NCBI GenBank assembly: GCA_014529385.2
Contig: CM043962.1
Span: forward strand, 91,196,680-91,256,679
Length of the DNA stretch: 60,000 nt
Source: Adiantum capillus-veneris
Lineage: Eukaryota > Streptophyta > Polypodiopsida > Polypodiales > Pteridaceae
Reading direction: 5' to 3'
The notes beneath the pieces are model-generated. The model had not been told where the DNA came from and did not search any database. It worked only from the letters and a program-made list of their open reading frames with translations. Positions 22,782-34,988 of the stretch are shown here, in pieces (the stretch's first letter is position 1; each line of letters starts with the position of its first letter). Both the position numbers and the translations under genes were made by a program.

Positions 22782-22828
<47 letters not shown>

Positions 22829-23473
22829 CACGATATACGTGGTTCATCCAATGTGGGATACGTCCACGGGAAAGCAGCCACTCAATGGCTTTAGTACTTC
22901 AAAACAAGAAATAGTTTACAAAGGGATTATACCCTTAATGGAGCTCCCGCCTTGCTTCACTCTCACCACCTCACCCTCACCTTGTTGCATCAACTTCACA
23001 CTATGAAATGTGTGTAGAAATGGCCTCCTTTTATAAGCCAAAAGGGCTGCCCTCTCTCATGAGAGGCAGCCATGTGTAGCCACCCTTGTGTAGGTAAGTC
23101 CAAATCGGACCCTTCAATCCGCCCATGTGCAGCCTCCCTTGAGAAGACAAGTCCGCTTTTGAATTTGGCCACCGGCCACCGGCCATTGACTTCCGACCAC
23201 CGGCCAACCGACGGTTGTTTTCCGACCACTTTCCGGCCGCCGTCCGACCATAATATTCCGGCGAAAAGGAATATTGGGGCGAGGGAAAAAAAAGTCTCGT
23301 GGGCTTCCGCCCCCGAGGCCCCTAAAGTTGCCCCTGATTTTTGGCCATGAGAATTTTGGTTTCCGGCGAGTGATTTTCCTTCACGCATGATGGCTTCTCC
23401 TCATAATGGGGGCCTTACAAATGTGCGCTTTACCACAAAAATTACAACGGTAAATTAGGCTCCATACTTAACA
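22697..23473 (-). repeat. 5' LTR of the Tork Copia
   Basis: 777 bp, with a (GA)n tract around 22,784-22,824 and a TATA box near 23,029-23,036 (minus strand). It differs from the 3' LTR by point changes and an extra ~20 bp within the CCACCGGCC repeat region near 23,185. Confidence 0.95.
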
Positions 23474-23478
23474 GACTC

Positions 23479-23709
23479 TAAAAGTAATGAGAAAAATGAA
23501 GAATAAAATGCTTTTGCCTATCTCACTCATAGCTCTCTTTACCTCTCGAGAATAGATCTAGCAAGTTCTCGATGTCTAGACTCTATCAAGCACTAAACCT
23601 CGTGTCTAGCTGCTTTGCCGCTAGTGTAGATGGAATGGAAAGACTAATCTTTGAAAAATGAAACCTTTAAATAACTTTTAGGTGAATCACCATCTAAGGT
23701 CATTCCCTA
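23479..23709 (-). other. Leader of G4, no gene
   Basis: Short stretch between the Tork insertion and the G4 primer site. No open frame. Position suggests untranslated leader of the minus-strand element. Confidence 0.4.
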
Positions 23710-23721
23710 GAACTGATACCA
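23710..23721 (-). promoter_or_regulatory. Primer-binding site of G4
   Basis: TGGTATCAGTTC on the minus strand, one base from an LTR-like terminus TGTTAGCGGG at 23,723. The first nine bases match the common initiator-Met type site. Confidence 0.65.
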
Positions 23722-23722
23722 A

Positions 23723-25060
23723 TGTTAGCGGGTCACCGCAACAGATGTCTGTAGAATAACTATCTAGCATTAACATAATATATTAATACTTAGGGAAGTG
23801 GCTCGGATGGGGCACAAAGATTATTTGAGGTTGTCAATCCTCAAGTAGTGAACCTAAAAAGAAAAAGCATCAACTCAACAAGCAAATCATTATGCCATTT
23901 CGTCAACTACACAAACTTGGATTGTCACGAAACTTTAAGAGAAGCTTCACTAGGCCTAAAGAGACAAGTCTACAAAGTCTCGTTGTAATCTAACAAGGTA
24001 CATGGGTCACGATCCATCATGGCCCAAGTCATCAAAACTGCAATAGAACAATCCAAACATGTCGTTCTAAGATATAACAACACTCTTCTATGGTCAAAAC
24101 GTCAAAGAATAGTGATTTAAGTACTCAAATGTAAATATTAGGCTCATAGATGCATAGTCACAAACCACAATGGAATTGGCAATGCTTACACTTAATTGAA
24201 AGAGTAAAGAAAGAGGAACACAATGAAAGTTTTAGAATTGAAACCTAACAAGGTACATGGGTCATGATCCATCATGGCCCAAGTCACAAAAACTGCAATA
24301 GGACAGCCCAAACAGATCGCTCTAAGGTATAACAACACTCTTCTATGGTCAAAATGTCAAAAAATAAAGATTTAAGCACTCAAATCTAAATATTAGGCTC
24401 ATAGATGCGTAGTCACAAACCACAACGGAATTAGCAATGCTTACACTTAATTGAAAGAGTAAAGAAGGAGGAACATAATGAAAGTTTTATAATTGAATCT
24501 AACAAGGTACATGCGTCATGATCCATCATGGCCCAAGTCACAAAAACTACAATAGAATAGCCCAAAACAGGTTGCTCTAATGTATAATAACACTCTTCTA
24601 TGGTCAAAACGTAAAAAAATAAAGATTTAAGCACTCAAACCTAAATATTAGACTCATAGATGCATAATCACAAAAACCACAACGGAATTAGCAATGCTTA
24701 CACTTAATTGAAAGAGCAAAGAAAGAGGAACACAATGACATTTTTAGAATTGAAATCGGATTACCAATCATTAGTTATAGTGATTAAAATATGAGCTAAG
24801 TAGCCGCTTTAGATTTCATACGACATATATCTTTTCTCTCCAAAAGAGAAGCGTCCCTTTTACATTAACATTATTATCTTTTATACCTAGGGATTTTTAA
24901 ATGGCCAGTGATTGGCTCACATGGGTCTTTAAACATATCATGACATAATTAAAACTTAAAGAATTCACCTGATACTCTGGGATCAAATTTACACACAATG
25001 TAGTTACACTAGCTTGAAAAACTAATAGAGTATAAATGTGGTGTCCAGCTAAGTGTTTGG
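23723..25060 (-). mobile_element. 5' LTR region of G4 (right end uncertain)
   Basis: It begins TGTTAGCGGG next to the primer site. The phrase CTAACA, a possible matching end, occurs at 23,990 and again at the end of each 254-bp unit, so the LTR could be as short as 273 bp or could include the array. The right limit is therefore a guess. No coding signal from 24,757 to 25,200. Confidence 0.45.
23991..24756 (+). repeat. Three tandem copies of a ~254-bp unit
   Basis: TAACAAGGTACATG opens each unit at 23,991, 24,246 and 24,500 (periods 255 and 254). Units share ATCCATCATGGCCCAAGTCA and, at their ends, CACTTAATTGAAAGAG; they differ by point changes. No coding content. The array lies in or beside the G4 LTR. 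Confidence 0.9.
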
Positions 25061-25209
25061 CTAGGTATGCACCCGTATAATGAATCCGCCAATAATAATA
25101 ATTATATTTTTATTGGAGAGTCAAATAATGAAATTTATAAGCAAAATTACAAACAAACTTCATGTAATAACTGCAAAGACCAATGAAAGAATATAGCTTA
25201 TTTATATTT

Positions 25210-25420
25210 TTGGGTCTAAGCTATGACTAAATAGCTTCAATTTTCTTGGGATCTACATGTATTCCCTTTTCCAATACAATGTGTCCCAAATAATCAATTT
25301 CAGGTTGGAAAAATGAAATCTTTTTGGGATTCAGGTATGTGTTTTGTGAAAGAATATCAAATATATGTGTTAAATATTCATTATATTCTTGTTCAAATTT
25401 TCAAGCACTAGGTACATTTT
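25210..25420 (-). pseudogene. Gypsy G5 RT fragment
   Basis: The minus strand reads QPEIDYLGHIVLEKGIHVDP followed by KKIEAI, the segment after the RT active site in Gypsy polymerases. It sits directly after the protease trace with about 150 bp between, so the N-terminal RT has been deleted. A stop follows. Confidence 0.6.
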
Positions 25421-25567
25421 ACCTTGCTTTCTAATTGCTCGTTTAGCTTGAGTGTGAGAAAGTAGTGAAAGTTGTTGTTCTAGGATTGTTTAGATGGAGA
25501 AGGTTTTATTTTCATCGGCAAAAGTCAATGTGCGTTCTATGTAACTAATTGGTGGGTTAAATTTATG

Positions 25568-25969
25568 TCAAAAAGTAATCCCCAAAATCATATCAATACC
25601 ATACAATAATGCGACAAAAAATATACGTATATGTGAAAATTCACCAATGCAAACTTCAACAATGACTCGAGTTTTATAATTGAAACATTGATTATCAAAA
25701 ATGGTCTTTACTTTGTGAGGTGAAGAGAATTCAGAAAGAAAGAGTTTTTGTGCCAATTGTGCATAGATGAAATCATGTCTACTACCATCATCTAAGAAAA
25801 TTGTGATATCTTTATCCTTAAACTTTAAGTAGAGTGTGTGGAGAAATAAGAATACTGGAACAAGGGTAGCCATTGGAATCATTCTCGGGATCATATCTCT
25901 CACTGTAATTGGCTTCAACTTCATTTTCATTGGGAATAGCATCTTCAATGATGTTAATGGTTTCACCAT
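25568..25969 (-). pseudogene. Gypsy G5 retropepsin
   Basis: Open frame with DITIFLDDGSRHDFIYAQLA, where the catalytic DSG is DDG, and YGIDMILGITF, the second protease motif (normally DVILGMDWL). Length and motif spacing fit a Gypsy protease. The altered catalytic loop would abolish activity. Gag lies upstream at 26,662-26,997 and the RT fragment downstream. Confidence 0.75.
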
Positions 25970-26661
25970 TGGGTGTTTGCTCTTGAATTTTCTTTGGTTG
26001 GAATTATGTGAGACTCCATTGGATTGGCCATTGGAATGACCATTGCTGTTTGAAGTGTTGTTTGGGCACTTATCTGCATACTGGAAAAATTTGAAGTATG
26101 CAAAACATTTTACATGTTTATTACCATTGGAGGATGTTGATTATTGGAAGGATTTTGGTTACCCCTCTACTCCATCTTGTTGTTGTTGCTACCATGGGGC
26201 TAAGAAGGTGTATCAAGATTGTTAAATCTACATCTCTTGAAGACGATACAATTTTGATTCCTATTCTTGTCAAAGTTAGGAGAGAAATAAATTCTCGTCA
26301 CTATTAGTGTTAGTAGGTTGATCATTGTGGAGTTGATGTCCTCCTTTTTTATTTTCCGCATTAAGAGCCAATTTAATTCTCGTCACTGTTAGTGTTAGTA
26401 GGTTGATCAGTGTGGAGTTGATGTCCTCCTTTCTTCTTCTCCGCATTAAGAGCCAAGTTAATAGATTTTGATAGTAAATCTGGCTAAAATATATCTACCT
26501 CAACACCAAGTTGCAATCCTCACCAAGATATGTACTAATGTTTTAGTTTCTTGACATGCTCAATGGCTTGAAGTTGAATGACACAGTTCCAAAACGGTTA
26601 GTGTAAGCCTGTACATCTTCATTTCTACCTTGACTTATCTCCCACTAGCAGTATGCTTTAG
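25970..26661 (-). other. G5 gag-protease linker with an 85-bp tandem duplication
   Basis: Decayed nucleocapsid-like sequence (a CFAYFKFFQYADKCP trace near 26,100) with stops. AATTCTCGTCAC opens two adjacent 85-bp copies at 26,290 and 26,375, ending at about 26,460 with a few differences. Confidence 0.55.
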
Positions 26662-26997
26662 CTATTGTGTGGGTAAGGAATGTTGTAGCAACAACTTTTT
26701 AAATGCATGCCAAGTACGAGGTCTTCTACCGTGTTGTTTAGTGGAATTCCTCCATAGTGCAGTGCTACTAGTGAGGTGATTTGATGCACATTTAACCACG
26801 TCATGCTCTGGAAAGTCTTCATCATGAAAGTAGTTGTCTAATTGACTAGCCCATGCTAGAATAGTGCTAGCATCTTTAGTGCCATAAAAATCCTTGAAAG
26901 TGAAAGCATTTCTGCTAATTTTGTTTTCCTTTGGAGCAGGTGTAGTTTCGGCTCGTGTAGTGTGCAATATGTTATCTTCCACCATTCCAAATTGCAC
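26662..26997 (-). pseudogene. Gypsy G5 gag fragment
   Basis: Open frame of 111 residues with ILAWASQLDNYFHDEDFPEH and TALWRNSTKQHGRRPRTWHA, matching the capsid part of Gypsy gag (W..L..YF and the W.AFK block). It starts and ends without gag's usual boundaries; the last part of the domain is missing. It is on the same strand and in the right order with the protease and primer site. Confidence 0.7.
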
Positions 26998-27589
26998 TCA
27001 ATTGCTTGAGGGCATTGAATGCCTCTAAATCATAGACTTGATTCCAAATTTGTTCGTGGATATTTCTTTGTATCCTTTTCTCAATAAGCGCCTTGCAACA
27101 AAGAATTCATAAATTCGTTAATTGTTAACCTTGCCACTTCTCCAATTGAGAATCATTCCTCGTACCCATACTCTTCTCTCAATTTGACTTCTTCTTATTT
27201 TACTCATTTCAATCAATACATGCTCTTTTCTTTATCTATGCAGAGTTCGGTCCTTCCAAAACTCCTTCAAAGCACTCCGATGCTGAGTTCTGACCTTCCA
27301 AAACTCCTTCAAGGCACTCTAATGCCGAGTCAATATCACCAACTTACTTAAATTTTTTTAGAATTTCCTTCTTCTTGAAGTCTTGACTCCTCATACTTCC
27401 ACCTTCACAATCCAAAAAAATTTAGCGGTTTCTATGAATTAAAGGCTTGTTATACAAGATTGTGACAGTTGATAAGTATGATTTGTTGTTCAATTTATCA
27501 ATGGAGCTTCAATTTGCAATTTCAACGTTGTTGATTCAAAATTCCTCCTTAGAAACTGGAAATCAAGCTATCAATTGCCACAAACCTAT
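26998..27589 (-). other. G5 leader, with a 42-bp duplication
   Basis: Untranslated stretch between gag and primer site. GAGTTC...CCTTCCAAAACTCC repeats at 27,243 and 27,285. No gene seen. Confidence 0.5.
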
Positions 27590-27601
27590 GCTTTGATACC
27601 A
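27590..27601 (-). promoter_or_regulatory. Primer-binding site of G5
   Basis: TGGTATCAAAGC on the minus strand, one mismatch from the usual initiator-Met type site, one base from the LTR start at 27,603. Confidence 0.7.
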
Positions 27602-27654
27602 TTGCTCATAGACCGAGAGAATGGATGCTTAATCTAATCAAGTTTCACGTGCAC

Positions 27655-29269
<1,615 letters not shown>

Positions 29270-29303
<34 letters not shown>

Positions 29304-29844
29304 AGACTTGATAGTGATAGCTTGTAAGAGAAGGAGATATAGATGCAATTTCTACACACACAAATTAGCATAGAGTTGAGAGAGAAGAATCTTGCACAAG
29401 AATGACCTAAAACTTTAGCCCCAAAACTTCATGGCACCTCTTGTGGAGTTGAGTACTTGATTTTTTTATAAACCTATTTTTGGTGGCAAGTATTTGAGAC
29501 CTCTCTTTACACTTTAGTCCATGAGTGGTTGTTATCACTTAGTGCATGATCATTTATAGGGTGTGTTTTCACAAAATATATACAACGAAACCATATTGGC
29601 TTATTGGAAAAAATAACTACAATGTTGTGCAAATGTAAATAGCCAAGAGATCTTATTCGGTGCCTTCTCCTCAATTCCCAGAGTTCTAATCGACACATCA
29701 TCACTCACTATTAGTAGAAATAAAAGATAACACCTTAATTAGCCATTACACACTAGCTATTCCAATTGTAGTGCCAACCACATACAACAGAAGGGTGTCC
29801 AGTCTTATAGCACAAACACTTGCTTCATAATTGTAAGTGATCTT
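29270..29844. other. No recognisable gene
   Basis: Begins with a (AC)n tract (29,270-29,299), then AT-rich unique sequence. Nothing coding could be supported. Confidence 0.5.
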
Positions 29845-30440
29845 TCTCAGATGCACTGTAGACTAGATTATCGAGAGAAAAAATGAAAAACTATCCAGAT
29901 ACAAATTCAAAACATTATCCATGAGTAGCATGAAAGTAGCTGATACATTGGTTAAGCCAAAAGGCATAACCAAAAATTCATAATGTCCAAACCTTGTTCA
30001 AAAAGCAATTTTAGGTGTATCAACAAGTCTAATTCTCACTTTATGATACTCTGATCGCAGGTTTATTTTCATAAAGTACAAGCGTGTGTGAGTTTATCTA
30101 ACAAATCATTTTTCCTTGGCAATGGATACTAATTCTTAATAGTAACTGCGTTCAGATCACAATAGTCTATGCACATGTGCAGACTATCGTCCTTTTTCTT
30201 CATCAACATAATGGGAGATACCCATGGTGAGAAACTAGGTTGAATAAACCCTGTATTGAGGTATTCAACAAGCTGACATTCCACCTCAATAGCCTCAGAA
30301 TGACTTAATCTATAAGGTACATTACTAAGGAGCTTACTACTTGCAACAACTATGTTGTGCTTCATAGAACCTATTAGGCATAAACCAGGGGGTAAATCTT
30401 TTGGAAAAACATCTTTGTATTCCATAAAGAGCTCCTTCAA
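29845..30440 (-). pseudogene. Gypsy G6 reverse transcriptase, N-terminal half
   Basis: On the minus strand: YKDVFPKDLPPG, PYRLSHSEAIEVECQLVEYL, GFIQPSFSPWVSPIMLMKKK, MCIDYCDLNAVT, then [29 protein letters not shown] and a decayed SFSFFLS..LVYS. This is the finger and palm region of Gypsy RT up to the active-site strand, whose DD is lost. A stop lies near 30,000. The usual CVDYRALN is CIDYCDLN. The protease remnant precedes it on the same strand. Confidence 0.8.
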
Positions 30441-30597
30441 TTGATTAGCAACATTTGCTTATTGTGGTGATAGAAAAGTACTAAGAGAAGGAAGAGAGGA
30501 AAGAGAAACATGCAAGGCTGAGGAATTTTCAAACAAAACAAAATCATTTCAACATTTGATAAGAAATGACACTAAGAGTAACACAAAAAAAGTTCTT

Positions 30598-31113
30598 CTA
30601 TTTCATCATTCGAGGAGAGGTTCGTAAGCTCGGTTGCACAAATAAGTGGAGAGAGAGTACATCTTTTTTCTCCAATAGTAGCACATTCGTACCATTAAAT
30701 TCAAACATAAGACTATTATGCTTATAGCTACAATGTAATGATGATCCTAACCCATGCAACCACTCCCGACTTAACACCATTCATTACTTGGAAATCTAAG
30801 GCTGTATGATACCCTTGGATCTCACGAGGTACATCTTTAACTTGTGTATCCCACACTTTTGCATCATAGCCATTGATCATAGCTACCTTGTATCGATGGA
30901 AACTAGGTGTATGAGGTAGATTGAGACACTTCACTAACTTATAGTTCTGAAATTGTGAGAGGCTCCATCATCTACAAGGATTCTCACCTTGCGACTTTGG
31001 ATATAGCCATGCATTCTCACAAGATCAACTAACTTATAGTTATAATATTGTCAAAGGCTCCATCATCCACTGGGATTCTCACCTTGTGACCTTGGATATA
31101 GCCATGCATTTTC
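30598..31113 (-). pseudogene. Gypsy G6 retropepsin with a ~92-bp tandem duplication
   Basis: The minus strand reads VRILVDDGASHNF (catalytic loop, DSG changed to DDG), then HTPSFHRYKVAMINGYD and REWLHGLGSSLHCSYKH, which corresponds to the VVLGREWLHGLG motif after the second protease strand. The catalytic-loop region is duplicated: 30,931-31,022 and 31,023-31,113 are adjacent copies differing at a few sites. Two stops break the frame. Confidence 0.7.
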
Positions 31114-31339
31114 ACAAGCTCGTGTGGTCAAATGTCGGTTGCCACATAGAAACTGTGATATAGCACCCATGAACCTCTTCAGTATGTGTTACAACCACAT
31201 TGGAGGAGATTGGAATGGAGCGAGCTTTTTGAGCAAGCATTGGAGCGTTTTCTTCTCTTTCTGTATAAATGCTATATTTTACCAAAAACGCTCGCTCAAG
31301 AGGTGATTTGAGCAATCTTTTGGAAGAGAGGTTTTTTTA
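31114..31339. other. Short unassigned stretch, GAGCGAGCTTTTT motif
   Basis: Contains GAGCGAGCTTTTTGAGCAAGC (split at 31,219) and an inverted GCTCGCTCAAG near 31,290. Related phrases occur near 45,520 and 45,610. It may be part of a small inverted-repeat element, but no ends can be set. Confidence 0.35.
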
Positions 31340-31797
<458 letters not shown>

Positions 31798-32013
31798 CCC
31801 AAGTGAGCTTGGGTTATTGAGAGAGAAAGAGAGAATGAGACAACTTGAATCTAATTTAGCTACTCAAACATTGTGTGGTAATAGGATGAAAATGACAAAT
31901 CCCACATCATTATCGGCTTGATAATTATTTACTATGATGACTAGCGGGATATTTCTTCTTACTAATCATGCATTAATCTATGATTAGGAGAGGTTAATTG
32001 CTTGCATAATTAA

Positions 32014-33350
32014 CACTAGAATGGTAACATGACACTTTTATGTCCTTGGACACTTTTGTGTCCTGTTAGGTGACCATTTTTCTTGAATTATTTGAAGAGT
32101 ATGAAAATGAATTTCTAGGTGCTATATATCCACAAAGTTGCCTTATGAGCTGAAAAAAACTGAGCATTTTTTTTGGAGTATCGATCTCACTATTAACCTT
32201 ACTCTTGCACAACATTTTTGAACCTAAATTGTGTGAAAAAACGGGTCCTGTTTTTGGCTTTTTTTTCAATTTTTGGCAACTATACCACTCTAAACTTCAT
32301 GTTTGTGAGGTTTAGATGGCTAGAGGTTAGGCCTTTATAGTTCTCAATATGTTTTGATGCTTGTAGGGAGAGCTAAGTGTTAAAATTGAAAGTTATGACC
32401 AATTTACAAGAATTGCATATTCCTGTTTTTTGGCCAAAATTAGCACTTTTATGATTTTTTTGGTGGCTTTCTTGATATCCAAATTCAATTTTGATTGTGT
32501 ATGTGTAATGTATAACATAAAGCTAATCTTCCTTGAGTTTTGGGGGACCTAATATTCTATATAGCATAGTATATGATGATGGTTGAGTTTTTTGATTGCT
32601 GAAGAATACGATACATTTTAGAGTAGCAAGTATAACTTTCTCAATATTGCTAGTTTCTTAAGCCAATTGTGTGTATTTTGTATGTAGTAACCATATCTAA
32701 TCATAGACTACAAACTTGGCTAGATATTGAGTAGTTTCTATGGGTTTCTAGAGGTCATAATGCTAAACCCAGTTTTTTCATGTTTGTTGTATTTAGCACT
32801 TTATCATTGCCCCCAAGGTTCCAATTGTAAGAGATCCATTATCCTTTTGACATGCTCCATGGCTCGTTTTGAATCCAAAGGCCCAAAGGGAACTAAGAAA
32901 ACATGTATATAGTATCTGTATTGAGCGTGACTATAGAAACTTTGATGATAGGTCCGTAGAATGGAAAAAATGCAACTTTTTTGTACCTTTTTTTTTCCCA
33001 AAAAAAAATAGTGAGGTAAAAGCAACCATATGTTTTAGTCACCAACATATTGAAGTTAACGGGGCATTTTATCTCATGTCCTAAAAAAATCCCCACTCTT
33101 ATTTATATGCAATCAACCGTAAGAAATTGCTGTTTTGGGCAAAATGCACTGGTCCAGCAACTTTGGAGGCTTGTAGTGACCAAGGGATGAGAAAAATTAC
33201 AAGTTTCTCATTTTTTCCATATGTAGTAGTTATTGAACTATAAGCTCATGAAAGGATTTTTCAAAATGAGTGGATCTACTATGGTTTTGGAAATTTTTCC
33301 CAAAACCCTGAAAGGACACTTTTATGTCCTGTTAGGTTACCATTCTAGTG
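32014..33350. mobile_element. Non-autonomous DNA transposon with 15-bp terminal inverted repeats
   Basis: It begins CACTAGAATGGTAAC and ends with the exact reverse complement GTTACCATTCTAGTG. TTAA flanks both sides. The empty target is in repeat copy 2 at about 36,717-36,720, so the boundaries are exact. The duplication is TTAA, or TA if the ends are taken as ACACTAG. A 28-bp subterminal motif occurs in direct orientation near both ends (32,048-32,075 and 33,314-33,341, two differences). No transposase. Family undecided: TA suggests Tc1/mariner-like, TTAA suggests piggyBac-like. Confidence 0.9.
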
Positions 33351-33629
33351 TTAACAATTGGATGATGATTATATAATAGACTAATGATATGGTGAATTAG
33401 AGAGTAGCTATTGAGTAATTTAGTTATGATTAAGCATAATAGTTACAAGATTAGGAGAACGGTAGAGAGATTTGCAGCAAAACATAAAATAGATTGATAT
33501 TACCGTGATTATGGGTTGAATTCTACTCAAAATTCTGATCCAATGGAGTTCTCAAGACGAGAATTGGGCAGCACTTCCCTCCTTTGCTTCTTCTCCAAAA
33601 ACTATGTGTGCCGGCAGTACCTCCCAAGG

Positions 33630-33688
33630 TGTGTGTGTGTAAGTGTGTGTGTGTGTGTGTGTGTGTGTACTGAGTGGGTGTGTGAGCA

Positions 33689-33730
<42 letters not shown>
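33630..33730 (+). repeat. (GT)n microsatellite
   Basis: Two GT runs separated by a GAGTGGGTGTGTGAGCATG-type spacer. The shorter version is at 36,998-37,070 in repeat copy 2. Confidence 0.95.
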
Positions 33731-33732
<2 letters not shown>

Positions 33733-34368
33733 CACACTCTTAAATAGGCCCCTCCATGCTGAAAATCGACCTTACTTCCTATTTGCATCTGAGAGCTACT
33801 CCACTTAAGCATGGCAAGTCCAGTTACATGCCTACCAAGTGTCCAGTTAGCTAGTGTAACTGACTCTCACACTCTCTCTCAAGCATGGAAACTCTCCCAC
33901 AACTCCCAAAAGAAGAGAGGGTGCCCCCTAGCTGCTGAAGCAATTTTTGAGTGGCCTGGGACTGCTCCCACACAGCCTCGAGCCCCAATGCCTCCCCGCA
34001 CAACCTTATGAAATTTTGGGTAATTTTAGGTTAAAACGGGCCATACGAGTCAGAATTTAATGCCGTAAATTGCTATACTAAGCTCTAACTAAGGTGTATC
34101 GGAGAAGCTTCTTCTCTTGTGCTGTCGAGTAGAGAGGAGCAAGCGGTGCCCACATGGGTTATACGAGATTCTTGATACCATTACTTGGATTTCAAATAGA
34201 CAGGAGACTTAAATAAAATTCAAGATCCCACTTTATCAAGAGACAGAGACTTAGAGACAAAAAAAAACAATTTATTGATGAAGATTTATTACAATCAAAA
34301 CCCCTCAATGTTTAGGATAACTCATGATCAATTTATTACATGGCTTTTGGAATGCTTATAACATACGC

Positions 34369-34842
34369 CTAGCAAGTTGTGTTCACATGATACTCTACTT
34401 TATTCGTGAAGTAGTTCCTATACTCATCCTTGAGAGGATAGTAAACTATGGTGTCGAGTCGGGATTCTTCTTTTCGTACTCCAAAAGTTCTAACTCTGTT
34501 TGCTGGGATTACATTAGTCAGCTTCTCCAAAAGCCACTCGTTGAGGGTTTGATTGGTGTCATCAGAGACAGTCAGGTCCATACGTGTAGGTAGCAAGTAG
34601 AATATATGCACCACCCTCAATTCTTCTCCCCAACGTATTTTCTTCAAATAGGTAGCCAGGCATCCTAGCTTTTGAGCATTGATGTAGTAAACCCCTCCTG
34701 CAAGTGTCCAATTGAGCCCCCATCCTCTATCGATGCGAGTGGAGTGCAGTGTATGAGACTTCAGCAGCATCTCCATGACATCTCGCCTGAACTGGTAAAC
34801 TGGGGACCGTTGAGCTTGTTCGTAAATAAGCTCAAACACTTA
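34369..34842 (-). CDS. Unrecognised ORF in gag position of G7
   Basis: An open stretch of about 158 codons follows the G7 primer site by about 130 bp, where gag should begin. It has no ATG at its start (GTG at 34,839; the first ATG is 21 codons in), and a stop lies just upstream. Composition is that of a normal folded protein: mixed charges, several Trp and Tyr, a QRSPVYQFRRDVMEMLLKSH segment and a GWGLNWTLAGGVYYINAQK segment. I do not recognise the family and see no zinc knuckle or gag motif. After the stop the minus strand becomes AT-rich with AATAAA-like signals. It may be a lineage-specific gag, a captured exon or a chance frame. Confidence 0.35.
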
Positions 34843-34974
34843 GAACTTCCGATATTCTAGCACGGGGTCTTCTTGCAACACCAATGCAATGAATTCGGAT
34901 CAGCTACCTATATACCTTTAGTTCCTTTTAAATATTCAAACAATACGACTTTATTTCTCAGCCTACTAACCTTG

Positions 34975-34986
34975 GCTCTGATACCA
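34975..34986 (-). promoter_or_regulatory. Primer-binding site of G7
   Basis: TGGTATCAGAGC on the minus strand, a perfect match to the complement of initiator tRNA-Met. It lies 2 bp from the LTR start at 34,989. Confidence 0.85.
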
Positions 34987-34988
34987 GG

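Larger units (their letters stand above)
17909..23473 (-). mobile_element. Near-complete Tork/Tnt1-type Copia retrotransposon
   Basis: Two LTRs (17,909-18,670 and 22,697-23,473) begin TGTTAGGAAA and end ATACTTAACA. A perfect 5-bp target duplication GACTC flanks the element (17,904-17,908 and 23,474-23,478). The primer site is next to the right LTR and the polypurine tract next to the left LTR, so it runs on the minus strand. Domain order is gag, zinc knuckle, protease, integrase, RT, RNase H, which is Copia order; sequence style is Tork. The LTRs differ at roughly 30 sites plus a ~20-bp indel. The coding region has several lesions, so the copy is inactive. Confidence 0.95.
31837..34105. repeat. 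Repeat R, copy 1 (interrupted by a DNA transposon)
   Basis: It aligns with 36,547-37,253 from CAACTTGAATCTAATTTA to CTAACTAAGGTG. Copy 1 carries a 1337-bp insertion (32,014-33,350) and a 174-bp segment (33,829-34,002) absent from copy 2. A (GT)n tract and a TATA-like CCTATTTAAGAG on the minus strand (near 33,741) are shared. Likely part of an LTR or leader of a minus-strand element, but TG...CA ends are not visible. Confidence 0.75.

Noticed and set aside
32014-33350. CACTA superfamily assignment from the CACTAG ends
   Set aside because: CACTA elements duplicate 3 bp; flanks here are TTAA on both sides, compatible with TA or TTAA duplications only.
34174-34187. Possible primer site TGGTATCAAG on the minus strand
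   Set aside because: No LTR-like terminus lies next to it, and the supposed LTR side overlaps the ORF at 34,369-34,842.
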